NCBI GenBank assembly: GCA_035549195.1
Contig: DASZRK010000080.1
Span: 100,376 to 164,375, forward strand
Direction of reading: 5' to 3'
Source: a bacterium
Lineage (GTDB): Bacteria; Oederibacteriota; Muellerivitia; Muellerivitales; Muellerivitaceae
Length of the DNA stretch: 64,000 nt
Below are positions 56,701 to 64,000 of the stretch, piece after piece. The notes beneath the pieces are model-generated. The model made no database searches, was not told where the DNA came from, and saw only the letters and a list, made by a program, of their open reading frames with translations. The translations under genes and the position numbers were made by a program. The first letter of the stretch is position 1, and each line of letters starts with the position of its first letter.

Positions 56701-59599
56701 CGATCCAAATCTGGGGACTTCCAAGACGGCCTCAGTCACATTTGGCATCCCATCCTTTTATTACTCGAATCCAGCCGTGACGGTCATCACACAGCCGGGA
56801 GAAACCACGACCCAAGAAGGGGTCAGCATTGGGACGGGGACCAATTACGTTACGCAAGACATGAACGCGGACAACGTCCTCGAATCGAGCGACAATTATT
56901 ATGAGTATGGTATCCAGGCCAATTGGTCGGGCTGGAAACAGATCAAGATCCCGATCAACTACTCCGCGGCACCGGGAATGCAATCCACGGCGGATTTCAA
57001 TTATTTCTTCAATACGGTCGGCTTACCGAACCCGAGCATCATCCGGGCCATCCGTTTTTGGATGGCGGGCGCCACGGCTTCGCCGGCCAGCGGGGATGTT
57101 TACGTGGAAAACCTGGGATTCGCCCACAATCTCTGGCAGCTCCAGGTCGATCCGACGGCCAATGTGAACCAAGGGGTCACGGTGAACACCTCGAAATTCG
57201 ACGTCACTTCCATCAGCCAGGACCAGGACAAGAGCTACGTCCCAACTTTGCGGTTCGTGAACATCCAAGCGGGACAGGATTCGAGCGCGATCGAATTCAA
57301 GGAGAAGGCCTTGAAACTGACCTATAACCTTTCTTCCACCGATATGGAGCCCCCAGGGGACCTTTCGGGACTGCCCATTTATTACGCCAGCCGGACCTAT
57401 AGCCAAGGCCTGGACCTGACCGATTTCGAGGAACTCCATTTCGATCTTCAGATCCGGTCCTATCAGCCGGGAGAGGTGCTTTTCGTCCGTTTGGGGAACG
57501 ATCAACAGAACTACTTCCAATACAACGTTCAATTGAACGAGGCGAGCAAGTCGAGCCTTTACTCCTGGGGGTCGGTCGGATTTCCCTTGGACGGCTCCCA
57601 AGGGAACCGGAAACAGGTGGGGAATCCCTTCTTGAACCGCATTACCCAGATCAGTTTCGGGGTCATCTCCCCCAACGGGCCCAATTCGAACATCGGGACC
57701 CTGTGGATCAACAACCTGCGCGGGGTCCGCGCCAATGTCCGTGCCGGCGTCGCCCGAAGGGCCAATGCCGCCCTGACCCTGGGGGATAATTTCGCCACGG
57801 TGAACGCCCGCTATCGTGAAGTGGATTCGGGGTTCACCCAGATCGACCAGACCACGACCCACTTCCAGCATTCGCGTCAGGTCGGGATGGACTACGCCTC
57901 CAGCGGGGTCTCGGTCTTTTCCCAACCCATCGTCCAGCAGTTCTCCGTCACCCGGCAGGACCTTTTCACCGAGGAGGCCTTGGCGAACAACCCATATTTC
58001 CTGACCCTGCCCAATTCGAGGATCGATACGGCGACGGGAAGCCTGTCCTACAGTAAGGACCTGGGGCCTGGCTGGGGAAGGATCACGACCTTCCGGTTGT
58101 CGGGAAGTTCCAATCTGGAGGACGACATCTACCAGCCCTATTACCTGTCCCAACCGGGGGTGCTAGGCAATGTCCACAAGGGGCAATTGATCGGGACGGC
58201 CAATGCGACCTACGATGCCCCGCCCGACCTCTTTTTCATCCCCTGGGGCGCCAACCAGTTCACGGGATCCTATTCGATCACCAAGGATACCCAAACCTTC
58301 GACAACCCCATTTACGCCCCCTATGAACGGCACACGCGGACCCAGACCTATGGCTGGACCAATACCACGGAGCTGGTGAAGAACCTGGTCTTCACGCCGG
58401 GGTTCACCTATTCCTTGACCGATGCGGTGGGCAACACCAATGCCCCGGGTGTGCCCGTGTCCTTGGCGTCGGCCGTCCCTCAATTCACGAACTTCCAGGA
58501 ACGCTACCAGCCCAAGGCCGGGCTGGTCTATCGGGGCATTCCCGGCGCCATCCCGTCCGTGGACTATTCGGGCAGCAACCAATACGATTACGTGTCCTTC
58601 TCCGACGGCCGGCGGTTCAACAACGCCAACAACCTGAATTACTCATTGAACCTGACCCCGGGGACTTGGTGGGATCCCTTCCAGAAAATGAACCTGACCA
58701 TTTTCGCGGGACGGACCGAGAGCGGAACGGCCTCGATCCCGGCCTTCAACCGGCAAAGAACGCTGACCTTCGAGGAGCAGTGGCTGACCACGCCCGCATT
58801 CGACATCGCCTTGAACGGGACCCGCTCCGTCGCCCATCAATTGAATGGGAGCTTCCGGCTTTTCGATGTCTGGGATTTCCGGCCCACGGGCACTTGGACC
58901 GATCAATTGAGCCTCCTGGCCCAAGGCACCAATCCGGTCAAGCAAGTGGGGGATACCTATGGACTGACCACGGTCTATAACCGGAAGATCGCCACCATCC
59001 CTTACATCGAGTTCAGCCTGGATTCGGCCCAGCTGCAATACACCCATTCGGACAGCACCCAATACGACAGTTCGCTGCCGCCGGACAAGGTCACCTCGGC
59101 GAACATCTCGAACCAGACCCAAAGCGAAACCTATGGTTTGACGCTGCCCTACGACATCGACCAAAAGGCCCAAGGGAACATCCGGTTCCAAAGGACGACG
59201 GGGACCCAATTCGGGCTCTCCACCACGAACACCCTGACGACCCAATTGGAGGACCAGGGCTCCATCGAATATACCCAGAAATTCGCCCCGAACCTGGAGA
59301 TCCACGTGCCCTTCACCCACTGGAAGCTCAAATTGCAGGACGCCATCGAATTCAGGGCCACCTTGCTCATGGATTTCGTGAACAACCAATCGGCCTATGT
59401 CTACAACCAAAGGCAGACCCAGCGTTACCGGGGGACGATCGACCTCAACTACAATGCCCTCAAGAATCTGAGGGTGGGCATTGGCTTGGTGAACGAGTAT
59501 TTCTACGATACGACCTATCAACTGTCGAACAGCACCCCTGACCACACGAAGGACTATTCCTTATGGCAGGGGACCATCTCCGCGGAGGCACGTTTCTGA
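53717..59599 (+). CDS. giant outer-membrane protein of the SprA type with N-terminal FN3 domain
   Basis: 1960 residues. Signal peptide (about 1-29), Pro/Thr-rich stretch, then an FN3 domain (about 85-175: PTGLKVEVLPDGVHLTW ... YTVYRS ... YFYVVAATDALG). From about residue 220 the chain resembles SprA, the very large outer-membrane channel of type IX secretion and gliding: VDVNVDYSD, FGDLQLLLPNTEFAGFSKQLFG and LQTKLKFDQFRFTGFFAQTKG, GRDYTIDYNTGVITF, and VYLDGRRLRRDVDYFFDY. The C-terminal half is rich in alternating aromatic/beta strands, ending ISAEARF with a terminal Phe, as outer-membrane barrels do. It is shorter than Flavobacterium SprA (about 2400). Homology is judged by motif reading only. 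Confidence 0.7.
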   Translation: MKRHLSTLKPFLAFLSWMLVLSFFSRLGAEPTPTPDLTVSPDEEIRILDAVVGTSKTPTAVPNASTTSEAQGNGRPAVLPARPPLAPTGLKVEVLPDGVHLTWDKASASSPVSFYTVYRSLLPGFGYKALNPSPVLLNSFLDGETESPTPPKNGNDYFYVVAATDALGRQGPMSDEVNASAAGLAFAAGTSAPVTLGAEEGEEEKTLTIPERNLVNLQLPADTQLSIQGYKKIDAQFSFQHFNRDVVNGIPNEVDTTLINQELVVQLQGKVGKNVDVNVDYSDVNRAGGVDTSKQDISIKYHGDEDSPVQEVAFGDLQLLLPNTEFAGFSKQLFGLQTKLKFDQFRFTGFFAQTKGIAETKVFKGNSLQVDKVIPDITYIPLRYFLITRAYTAYVDPTTGQTVNGALPAPNSEQIWVNSGIGTINPIGPNFGGPNNAYEHWLPGRDYTIDYNTGVITFTRALSFSAQIAVGYTSRTGQVIALTGSGASQTLDFTSGLKVPDDGNISNAAHMIKDNNNGTGISSPNAIAMSPLYLPNYYDLGRDKIVPPDQDPDFLFQVISQGSNNILQTGQGVSQVGAANPWVYNVDLDLNVLTVLNANFITALAPSAPSSFLWPERPFANLDLFGGANSAANPSDVYSQTVPPTSLYSLHIRYKTQLNFFQLGRFNIIRGSESVYLDGRRLRRDVDYFFDYTSGFLDFPDKSILRPDSQVVVSYEYSPFGAFNQNNIIGARAEYDLTDHFFLGSTFLESDAQQPQDVPQIGSTPNSLSLFDADARYDMTPDELQSIFGIIPGLENWKPPFSLKLSAEVAQSYFNPDTYNAEGEQGVALIDNMEGIDNATNASTNSTSWLVSSPPQAVGFLGSVQYGAGSNASNNRIRFYNNGAPNSHSVIFQTIGQKDNSGQSFGDVPGYGGHVYATTNNPNDFVSVLQFPYSGLTNQRWGGLRQVLSVNGTDLSNAAFLQAWVYNDGNPKWIMIDFGIVSENTNGNLTSVPNADPNLGTSKTASVTFGIPSFYYSNPAVTVITQPGETTTQEGVSIGTGTNYVTQDMNADNVLESSDNYYEYGIQANWSGWKQIKIPINYSAAPGMQSTADFNYFFNTVGLPNPSIIRAIRFWMAGATASPASGDVYVENLGFAHNLWQLQVDPTANVNQGVTVNTSKFDVTSISQDQDKSYVPTLRFVNIQAGQDSSAIEFKEKALKLTYNLSSTDMEPPGDLSGLPIYYASRTYSQGLDLTDFEELHFDLQIRSYQPGEVLFVRLGNDQQNYFQYNVQLNEASKSSLYSWGSVGFPLDGSQGNRKQVGNPFLNRITQISFGVISPNGPNSNIGTLWINNLRGVRANVRAGVARRANAALTLGDNFATVNARYREVDSGFTQIDQTTTHFQHSRQVGMDYASSGVSVFSQPIVQQFSVTRQDLFTEEALANNPYFLTLPNSRIDTATGSLSYSKDLGPGWGRITTFRLSGSSNLEDDIYQPYYLSQPGVLGNVHKGQLIGTANATYDAPPDLFFIPWGANQFTGSYSITKDTQTFDNPIYAPYERHTRTQTYGWTNTTELVKNLVFTPGFTYSLTDAVGNTNAPGVPVSLASAVPQFTNFQERYQPKAGLVYRGIPGAIPSVDYSGSNQYDYVSFSDGRRFNNANNLNYSLNLTPGTWWDPFQKMNLTIFAGRTESGTASIPAFNRQRTLTFEEQWLTTPAFDIALNGTRSVAHQLNGSFRLFDVWDFRPTGTWTDQLSLLAQGTNPVKQVGDTYGLTTVYNRKIATIPYIEFSLDSAQLQYTHSDSTQYDSSLPPDKVTSANISNQTQSETYGLTLPYDIDQKAQGNIRFQRTTGTQFGLSTTNTLTTQLEDQGSIEYTQKFAPNLEIHVPFTHWKLKLQDAIEFRATLLMDFVNNQSAYVYNQRQTQRYRGTIDLNYNALKNLRVGIGLVNEYFYDTTYQLSNSTPDHTKDYSLWQGTISAEARF

Positions 59600-59602
59600 C
59601 CC

Positions 59603-62600
59603 ATGAATGATCACGGCTTCCGTACTCTCGGCGTTTTCGCTTTCTTTTTGGTCTCCTACGGGGCCGGGTGGCTCCATGCCGCGCCACCGACCCCTTCGGC
59701 CTTGACCAGCGGTACGCCCGTCGCTGGACGGGTGGACCTCGACTGGGCCCCGGACTCGGCCGCCACCCCCGCTGTCACCGGGTATGTGGTCTACCGCCAA
59801 CTCCAGGATACCCAAACGCCAACGGGCACTCCGTTCCCGACCGCAACCCCGGTGGCGGTGGGAACGGTCCTGATGAGCGCCATTCCAAGTCCGGGAACCC
59901 CTGTCTTGACCGATTCCCAAGTCACCAATGGGAGGGTCTACCTCTATCAAGTGGCAGGAGTGGACGGAAATGGGGAAGGGTCGCCGGCCACGGTCCTGGC
60001 CTATCCTTATTCCGTGCCCAGCGCGATCTATCCGGTCACGGTCAAGAACATCCATAACCGTGCCCTGGATCTGGCCTGGAAGGTCCCGGATGCCAGTTTC
60101 CCGGTCTCTTATTACCAAGTCTTCCGCTTTGGTTTGACGACCCAGACGCCGACCCCGACAGGAACAAGGACGGTTACGGCCATCCCAATGGCCACCATGA
60201 CCGTCATCGCGACCCCGATCGGGACCACCAGTGCCAATTCCTTCGGGGATGCGGGGGCCGACCCTTCGGCGGCGATCGCCTATTACTATTACGTGATGGC
60301 CTTCGACGTGGCCGGGAACCGCAGCGCCTTCCCGCCCTTCTCCACGGATCCGGGCGTCCCGGTATCGATGGGATTACCGGGCCCGGTGACCGTCAACGCG
60401 TCCATTTCATTGTCACCTTTCGGGATGAACATCCTTTGGAACGGCTCCCTTGCCTCGGAGCAGGTGAGCGCTTATCAGGTGGTGCGCGATGGGACGCCCA
60501 TCGCCACGGTCGTTTATGCCCCTGGGACCCCGACGGTGACCTATTTGGACAATACGGTCCAAGAATCCAAGTTCGGGGTGGTCTATGGCGTCCAAGCGGT
60601 CAATCCCAATGGAACCACCAGTTCCGATCCGGTGACCCAATACTTGATCCCGGCCACAGGGGGAAGCGTCACGGTGACCCCGAGCCTATCAGGTACGGCA
60701 GTGACCGTTTCATGGGCACCGGCCTTGGCGGGCAACCTGGGCGTGGCGGGGTACCGGATCTATAAAGGACCTTGGGGGCCGCCGACGGTCAATCCGACGC
60801 CGGGGGCGACCCAAACACCCACCCCCACGGCATTCGCGACAGTGGCCTTCAGTCCCTCGGCCTCCTGGACCCTGACCCCGGTCGTGGATAGTTCGTTGCA
60901 GGACCACACCGGGTACTGGGTCCAGCCCGTGGATGGGGGAGGCCAAGGGGGATCCATCGGGATCCCCTCTCCGCCCTATTTCCAACTGGCCCCGACGCCA
61001 CCGACCAATCTTCAAGTGGCCCAGGCCTCTTCCGGGAACAATGCCTTCGACCTGACCTGGAACAGCGGGAACCCTGGTTTTTATGGGACTCCCGACCACT
61101 ATGCCCTTTATCGGAGCGTTCGAACGGTGGTCTTGACCCAGACACCGACCGGGACCGTGAGCCCGACGGCGACGCCCGTACTGGTCGCTACGGTGCCCTA
61201 TGGCCAGAATTCAACGTCGGATGTGGTTTCCAATTTCTCCCAAGGGAGCACGGTGGTCTATCAGTTGGGTCTGGTGGATCCCCAAGGCAACCTTTCCGAT
61301 CTCTTGACGGCTTCCAACGCGGTGACCCTGGGTGGGTCGGTGAACCCTCCCGTGGCCCCGTCCGTCCTGCCTTTCGCGGGGTCGGACCAGTCCATTCGAT
61401 ATTCCTGGCTCCTCAACCCGGGGGCGGATGCAGTGACGGCTTACCGGATCTACGGGAACGATTGGGCGCCGGGATCCTCGGTCACGCCGGTGGCGATCCT
61501 GACGAACCCATCCTCCACGCCGACCTTCGCGCCCACGCCTAGTCCCTGGGTGCCGAACGTTTTCTTCGTTGTGGCGCAGAACGCCATCTCGACATCGGCC
61601 CCGGCGACCCTGGCGGGCCTACCGGTGGGGAACTATACGGTCTCGGCCGTCGTGCCGGTGGGCACCCAGGCCGTTTCCCTGACCTGGAATTCCTTGCCTC
61701 CGCCCAGCGTGACTCCTGGCATCACGGGTTACCGGATCTATCGATCCTTGGCTTCGACTTCAGGTTTTACATCGGTCGCAACGGTGCCCTATCCCGTTCC
61801 GGGATATGAGGATGTGCCCCCGGTGGCGACGGCCGGTGTGACCTATTATTACCGGGTCGTGGCATCGGGACCAAATGGGGCGGAAAGTCCTCTCCTTCCA
61901 GACCTCACGCCTGACCCATATGCGAATGTTCAGGTCTGGCCTAATCCTCCTTCCGGGGTCACGGTCCAATCCATGGTCGCCCAAACCGGTCTCGGATGGT
62001 CCCCGAACCCGGCCGGAGAGAATGTCCTGTCCTATGTGGTCTATCGCAATGGCACCCCGACGATGACCGTTACCCCGAGCCCCCCCCTTTCCCTGGTCTT
62101 TTCCGAATCGGCCGGTGATCTTTCGGTCTATCAAGTGGCCGCCTTGAACCCATCGGGGTCCGGGAACCTTTCCCAACCCATTTCGGTCCTGGTTCCTCCT
62201 GCGATGACCCCGACCATCGAATGGACCCCACCCCCGACCGTGACCCCGGACCCCACTCCGGCTGTTTGGATCTCGGGCCTCACTTATGGAGGTGGTGTCC
62301 ATGGTTACGATATTTACCGTCAAGTTACGGTGACCGGGACCCCGTCCCTGATCGGTAATGTTCCGTCGCCGAATTCCTACTTCGAGGATCCCGATCCAAT
62401 ACCGGGTTTCATCAACCGATACCAGGTCGTGGCCAATAATGGATCGGGATTTGGTTCGGAACCTTCCATTTCGGCCGCCTTGGCCGTGACCCTTTGGCCG
62501 GCAAAACCTGTCTTTTCGGCCAATGGCGGTTCCGCCGGGATGACCCTGGATTGGGATGCTCCGGCGGGGGATGCGCCTGTCACATCCTGGGATATCTACC

Positions 62601-64000
62601 GGTCGGTCTATCCGACCACCACCCCGACCTTCATTGCTACCGTGGTGGGGGGCGGACAGACCTTCGTCGATCCGGACGTCACGCCGGGGGCGGCTTATGT
62701 TTATCAAATGAACGGCCAGAATGCTTCAGGGGCCGGTGTTCCCAGCGCCCCAGGGACCGCCTTGGCCGTCGATCCGCCGGTGTTGGCCGTGACACCTTTG
62801 GCCGATAAGAATTTTTTGGTCTGGACCGTTTTGACGCCACCGCCGGGAAGCCCTGTGAGCGGTTACAGCATCTATCGTGCCTTGCCAAGCCCGACCCCGC
62901 AATTCAATGTATTGGCGCCGCTGGTGGAACCCCTGACCAATACCGGTTATGTCGATACGGTGACGAACGGTTCGACCTACCTTTATAAGGTGGCAGGCAG
63001 TTCGACCAACGGCATCCTCGGCGGATTCTCCAATGTGGTGACCCAATTCGCAGCCCTTCAACCGGTCTCCATCCTCACGGCCGTCTCCGGGGACCGGTTG
63101 GTCCAACTGCGCTGGAACTATCAGGGGGTCAACACCATCACCTATACCCTCCAAAAGAAGCTGGGGACGGCGCCGGACGGCGATTTCCAAACGGTCCGCT
63201 CGGGACTGACCGGGACCAATTACGTGGACAGTGATGTGGCGGACAAGGAATTTTACGTCTATCGCCTTTATTCCGTGGATGCGGGGGGCAACACTTCGAC
63301 CTCTTGCGCCACGGCCCTGGCTTTGCCGGCCAAACCGCCAGTCGTGAACGACCGGTCGGTGAGCCTTTCCCAGAACACCACGAACCTCCAAACGCTGATC
63401 GGGAACAGCCTGAGCTGGAAAGGAGCCGATCAAGCGCCCAACTACGACCCTGCATCCATGTATCCCTTGGGTGGCTATACCCTTTCCCGCTCGACCGATG
63501 GGGGAGGGGTCTATCAAGTGTTGGCGACCCTTCCCGTGACCCTGGTGAACGGGGTCCCGGCGTCCACGGTCACCTATTTTGACGAGGTACCCCTGGTGAA
63601 CGGCAGCACCAATACCTACCTGGTCCAGGCCTTCGATGCGCCCCCTGACCTGCCGGTCCCACTGGCCCAGGCGGTGACCGAGGGATGGGTCCATACGACG
63701 TCCTACGATCCTGTGGTCGCCCATTCGATCACGCCGAATACCGCGCTGGACCGGAACGCCATCCGTCCCTTCGGGGCCTCCAACGAACAGGTCGTGAACA
63801 TCCGTTTCGTGGTGTCGAACCAAGGCCATGTGACCATCAAGGTCTATAACTTGGGCGGGACCTATATCACGCAGCTGGTCGACGCCGACTATTCACCGGG
63901 GATCTATTGGGCCAGTTGGGATGCCCACAACCGGTTCGGGGCCTTGGTGGCTTCGGGCGTTTACCTGATCACGACCGAATCGCCCGGTCACCAGGAATTC
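59603..64000 (+). CDS. exported multi-FN3 protein with Thr-Pro inserts, 3' end outside window
   Basis: The frame is open from ATG 59603 to the right edge, at least 1466 residues. Signal peptide (about 1-26, ending WLHA), then about twelve fibronectin type III modules recognisable by L/VxW near the start and Y.VYR or Y.IYR in strand C. Most modules carry a Thr-Pro-rich insert right after that strand. Near the right edge is VTIKVYNLGGTYITQLVDADYSPGIYWASWDAHN followed by GVYLI, a FlgD-like Ig / type-A sorting domain often found at the C-terminus of type IX cargo. It follows the SprA-like gene by three bases, so probably shares its transcript. Likely a secreted or surface adhesin. Confidence 0.8.
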   Translation, partial: MNDHGFRTLGVFAFFLVSYGAGWLHAAPPTPSALTSGTPVAGRVDLDWAPDSAATPAVTGYVVYRQLQDTQTPTGTPFPTATPVAVGTVLMSAIPSPGTPVLTDSQVTNGRVYLYQVAGVDGNGEGSPATVLAYPYSVPSAIYPVTVKNIHNRALDLAWKVPDASFPVSYYQVFRFGLTTQTPTPTGTRTVTAIPMATMTVIATPIGTTSANSFGDAGADPSAAIAYYYYVMAFDVAGNRSAFPPFSTDPGVPVSMGLPGPVTVNASISLSPFGMNILWNGSLASEQVSAYQVVRDGTPIATVVYAPGTPTVTYLDNTVQESKFGVVYGVQAVNPNGTTSSDPVTQYLIPATGGSVTVTPSLSGTAVTVSWAPALAGNLGVAGYRIYKGPWGPPTVNPTPGATQTPTPTAFATVAFSPSASWTLTPVVDSSLQDHTGYWVQPVDGGGQGGSIGIPSPPYFQLAPTPPTNLQVAQASSGNNAFDLTWNSGNPGFYGTPDHYALYRSVRTVVLTQTPTGTVSPTATPVLVATVPYGQNSTSDVVSNFSQGSTVVYQLGLVDPQGNLSDLLTASNAVTLGGSVNPPVAPSVLPFAGSDQSIRYSWLLNPGADAVTAYRIYGNDWAPGSSVTPVAILTNPSSTPTFAPTPSPWVPNVFFVVAQNAISTSAPATLAGLPVGNYTVSAVVPVGTQAVSLTWNSLPPPSVTPGITGYRIYRSLASTSGFTSVATVPYPVPGYEDVPPVATAGVTYYYRVVASGPNGAESPLLPDLTPDPYANVQVWPNPPSGVTVQSMVAQTGLGWSPNPAGENVLSYVVYRNGTPTMTVTPSPPLSLVFSESAGDLSVYQVAALNPSGSGNLSQPISVLVPPAMTPTIEWTPPPTVTPDPTPAVWISGLTYGGGVHGYDIYRQVTVTGTPSLIGNVPSPNSYFEDPDPIPGFINRYQVVANNGSGFGSEPSISAALAVTLWPAKPVFSANGGSAGMTLDWDAPAGDAPVTSWDIYRSVYPTTTPTFIATVVGGGQTFVDPDVTPGAAYVYQMNGQNASGAGVPSAPGTALAVDPPVLAVTPLADKNFLVWTVLTPPPGSPVSGYSIYRALPSPTPQFNVLAPLVEPLTNTGYVDTVTNGSTYLYKVAGSSTNGILGGFSNVVTQFAALQPVSILTAVSGDRLVQLRWNYQGVNTITYTLQKKLGTAPDGDFQTVRSGLTGTNYVDSDVADKEFYVYRLYSVDAGGNTSTSCATALALPAKPPVVNDRSVSLSQNTTNLQTLIGNSLSWKGADQAPNYDPASMYPLGGYTLSRSTDGGGVYQVLATLPVTLVNGVPASTVTYFDEVPLVNGSTNTYLVQAFDAPPDLPVPLAQAVTEGWVHTTSYDPVVAHSITPNTALDRNAIRPFGASNEQVVNIRFVVSNQGHVTIKVYNLGGTYITQLVDADYSPGIYWASWDAHNRFGALVASGVYLITTESPGHQEF

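Noticed and set aside
59603-64000. Low-complexity DNA repeats in the last gene
   Set aside because: The ACC/CCG-rich runs encode Thr-Pro inserts inside a continuous reading frame and are described as part of the gene.

Overview
The window is GC-rich bacterial chromosome, packed with genes almost all on the + strand; only two genes (49268-51483) lie on the - strand. The organism is a diderm. It carries four genes of lipid A synthesis (lpxD, lpxC, lpxA, lpxI), a Skp/OmpH chaperone, an LptF/LptG pair, and a very large outer-membrane protein of the SprA type. LpxC is fused to FabZ, a fusion best known from Bacteroidetes and relatives. Together with the SprA-like protein and a secreted protein ending in a FlgD/type-A-sorting-like domain, this suggests an FCB-type or neighbouring uncultivated lineage. 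I cannot name the phylum from sequence alone. Thr-Pro-rich linkers in exported proteins, many TTG/GTG starts and frequent 4-base stop/start overlaps (ATGA, GTGA, TTGA) are further traits.

Layout. 1-13.8 kb: end of a YfhO-like membrane protein, tgt, then accA, a degenerate amidase, a GerMN protein, valS, nadC, birA and coaX, most joined by overlaps, followed by two large polytopic membrane proteins (one with a TPR tail, one DUF2723). 13.8-30.4 kb: a PilT ATPase fused to TPRs, two small exported proteins, then a chemosensory cluster: cheR, TPR protein, a CheW-like protein with a pilus-ATPase-type N-terminal domain, a long TPR protein, a P-II signal protein, cheY, cheC, cheD, cheW, cheY, cheB, cheA, cheC, and a GGDEF-like protein that has lost its active-site motif. 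No chemoreceptor or flagellar gene is present. 30.4-42.0 kb: dprA, topA, argB, nrdR, DUF1015, eno, a cysteine synthase next to a JAMM protease, tandem EamA transporters, YjbQ and a 2Fe-2S protein. 42.2-42.5 kb: tmRNA. 42.8-49.3 kb: an exported beta-helix protein, two PilZ proteins, skp and the lpx operon. 49.3-51.5 kb (-): lptF/lptG. 51.7-64 kb: a LytS/LytTR-type two-component pair, the SprA-like protein with an added FN3 domain, and a multi-FN3 exported protein that runs off the window end.

How it fits together. The most unusual block is 13.8-30.4 kb. A retraction-type ATPase, TPR scaffolds, a CheW/pilus-ATPase hybrid and a P-II nitrogen/energy sensor sit with a complete adaptation and phosphatase set (CheR/B/D/C/C). 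I infer a surface-motility or pilus-control pathway that takes a metabolic input, rather than flagellar chemotaxis. The 51.7-64 kb block looks like an outer-membrane secretion channel gene followed by a likely cargo or surface adhesin, preceded by a two-component pair. Promoter-like and hairpin elements are reported where they can be read; all are uncertain because they rest on motif reading only.
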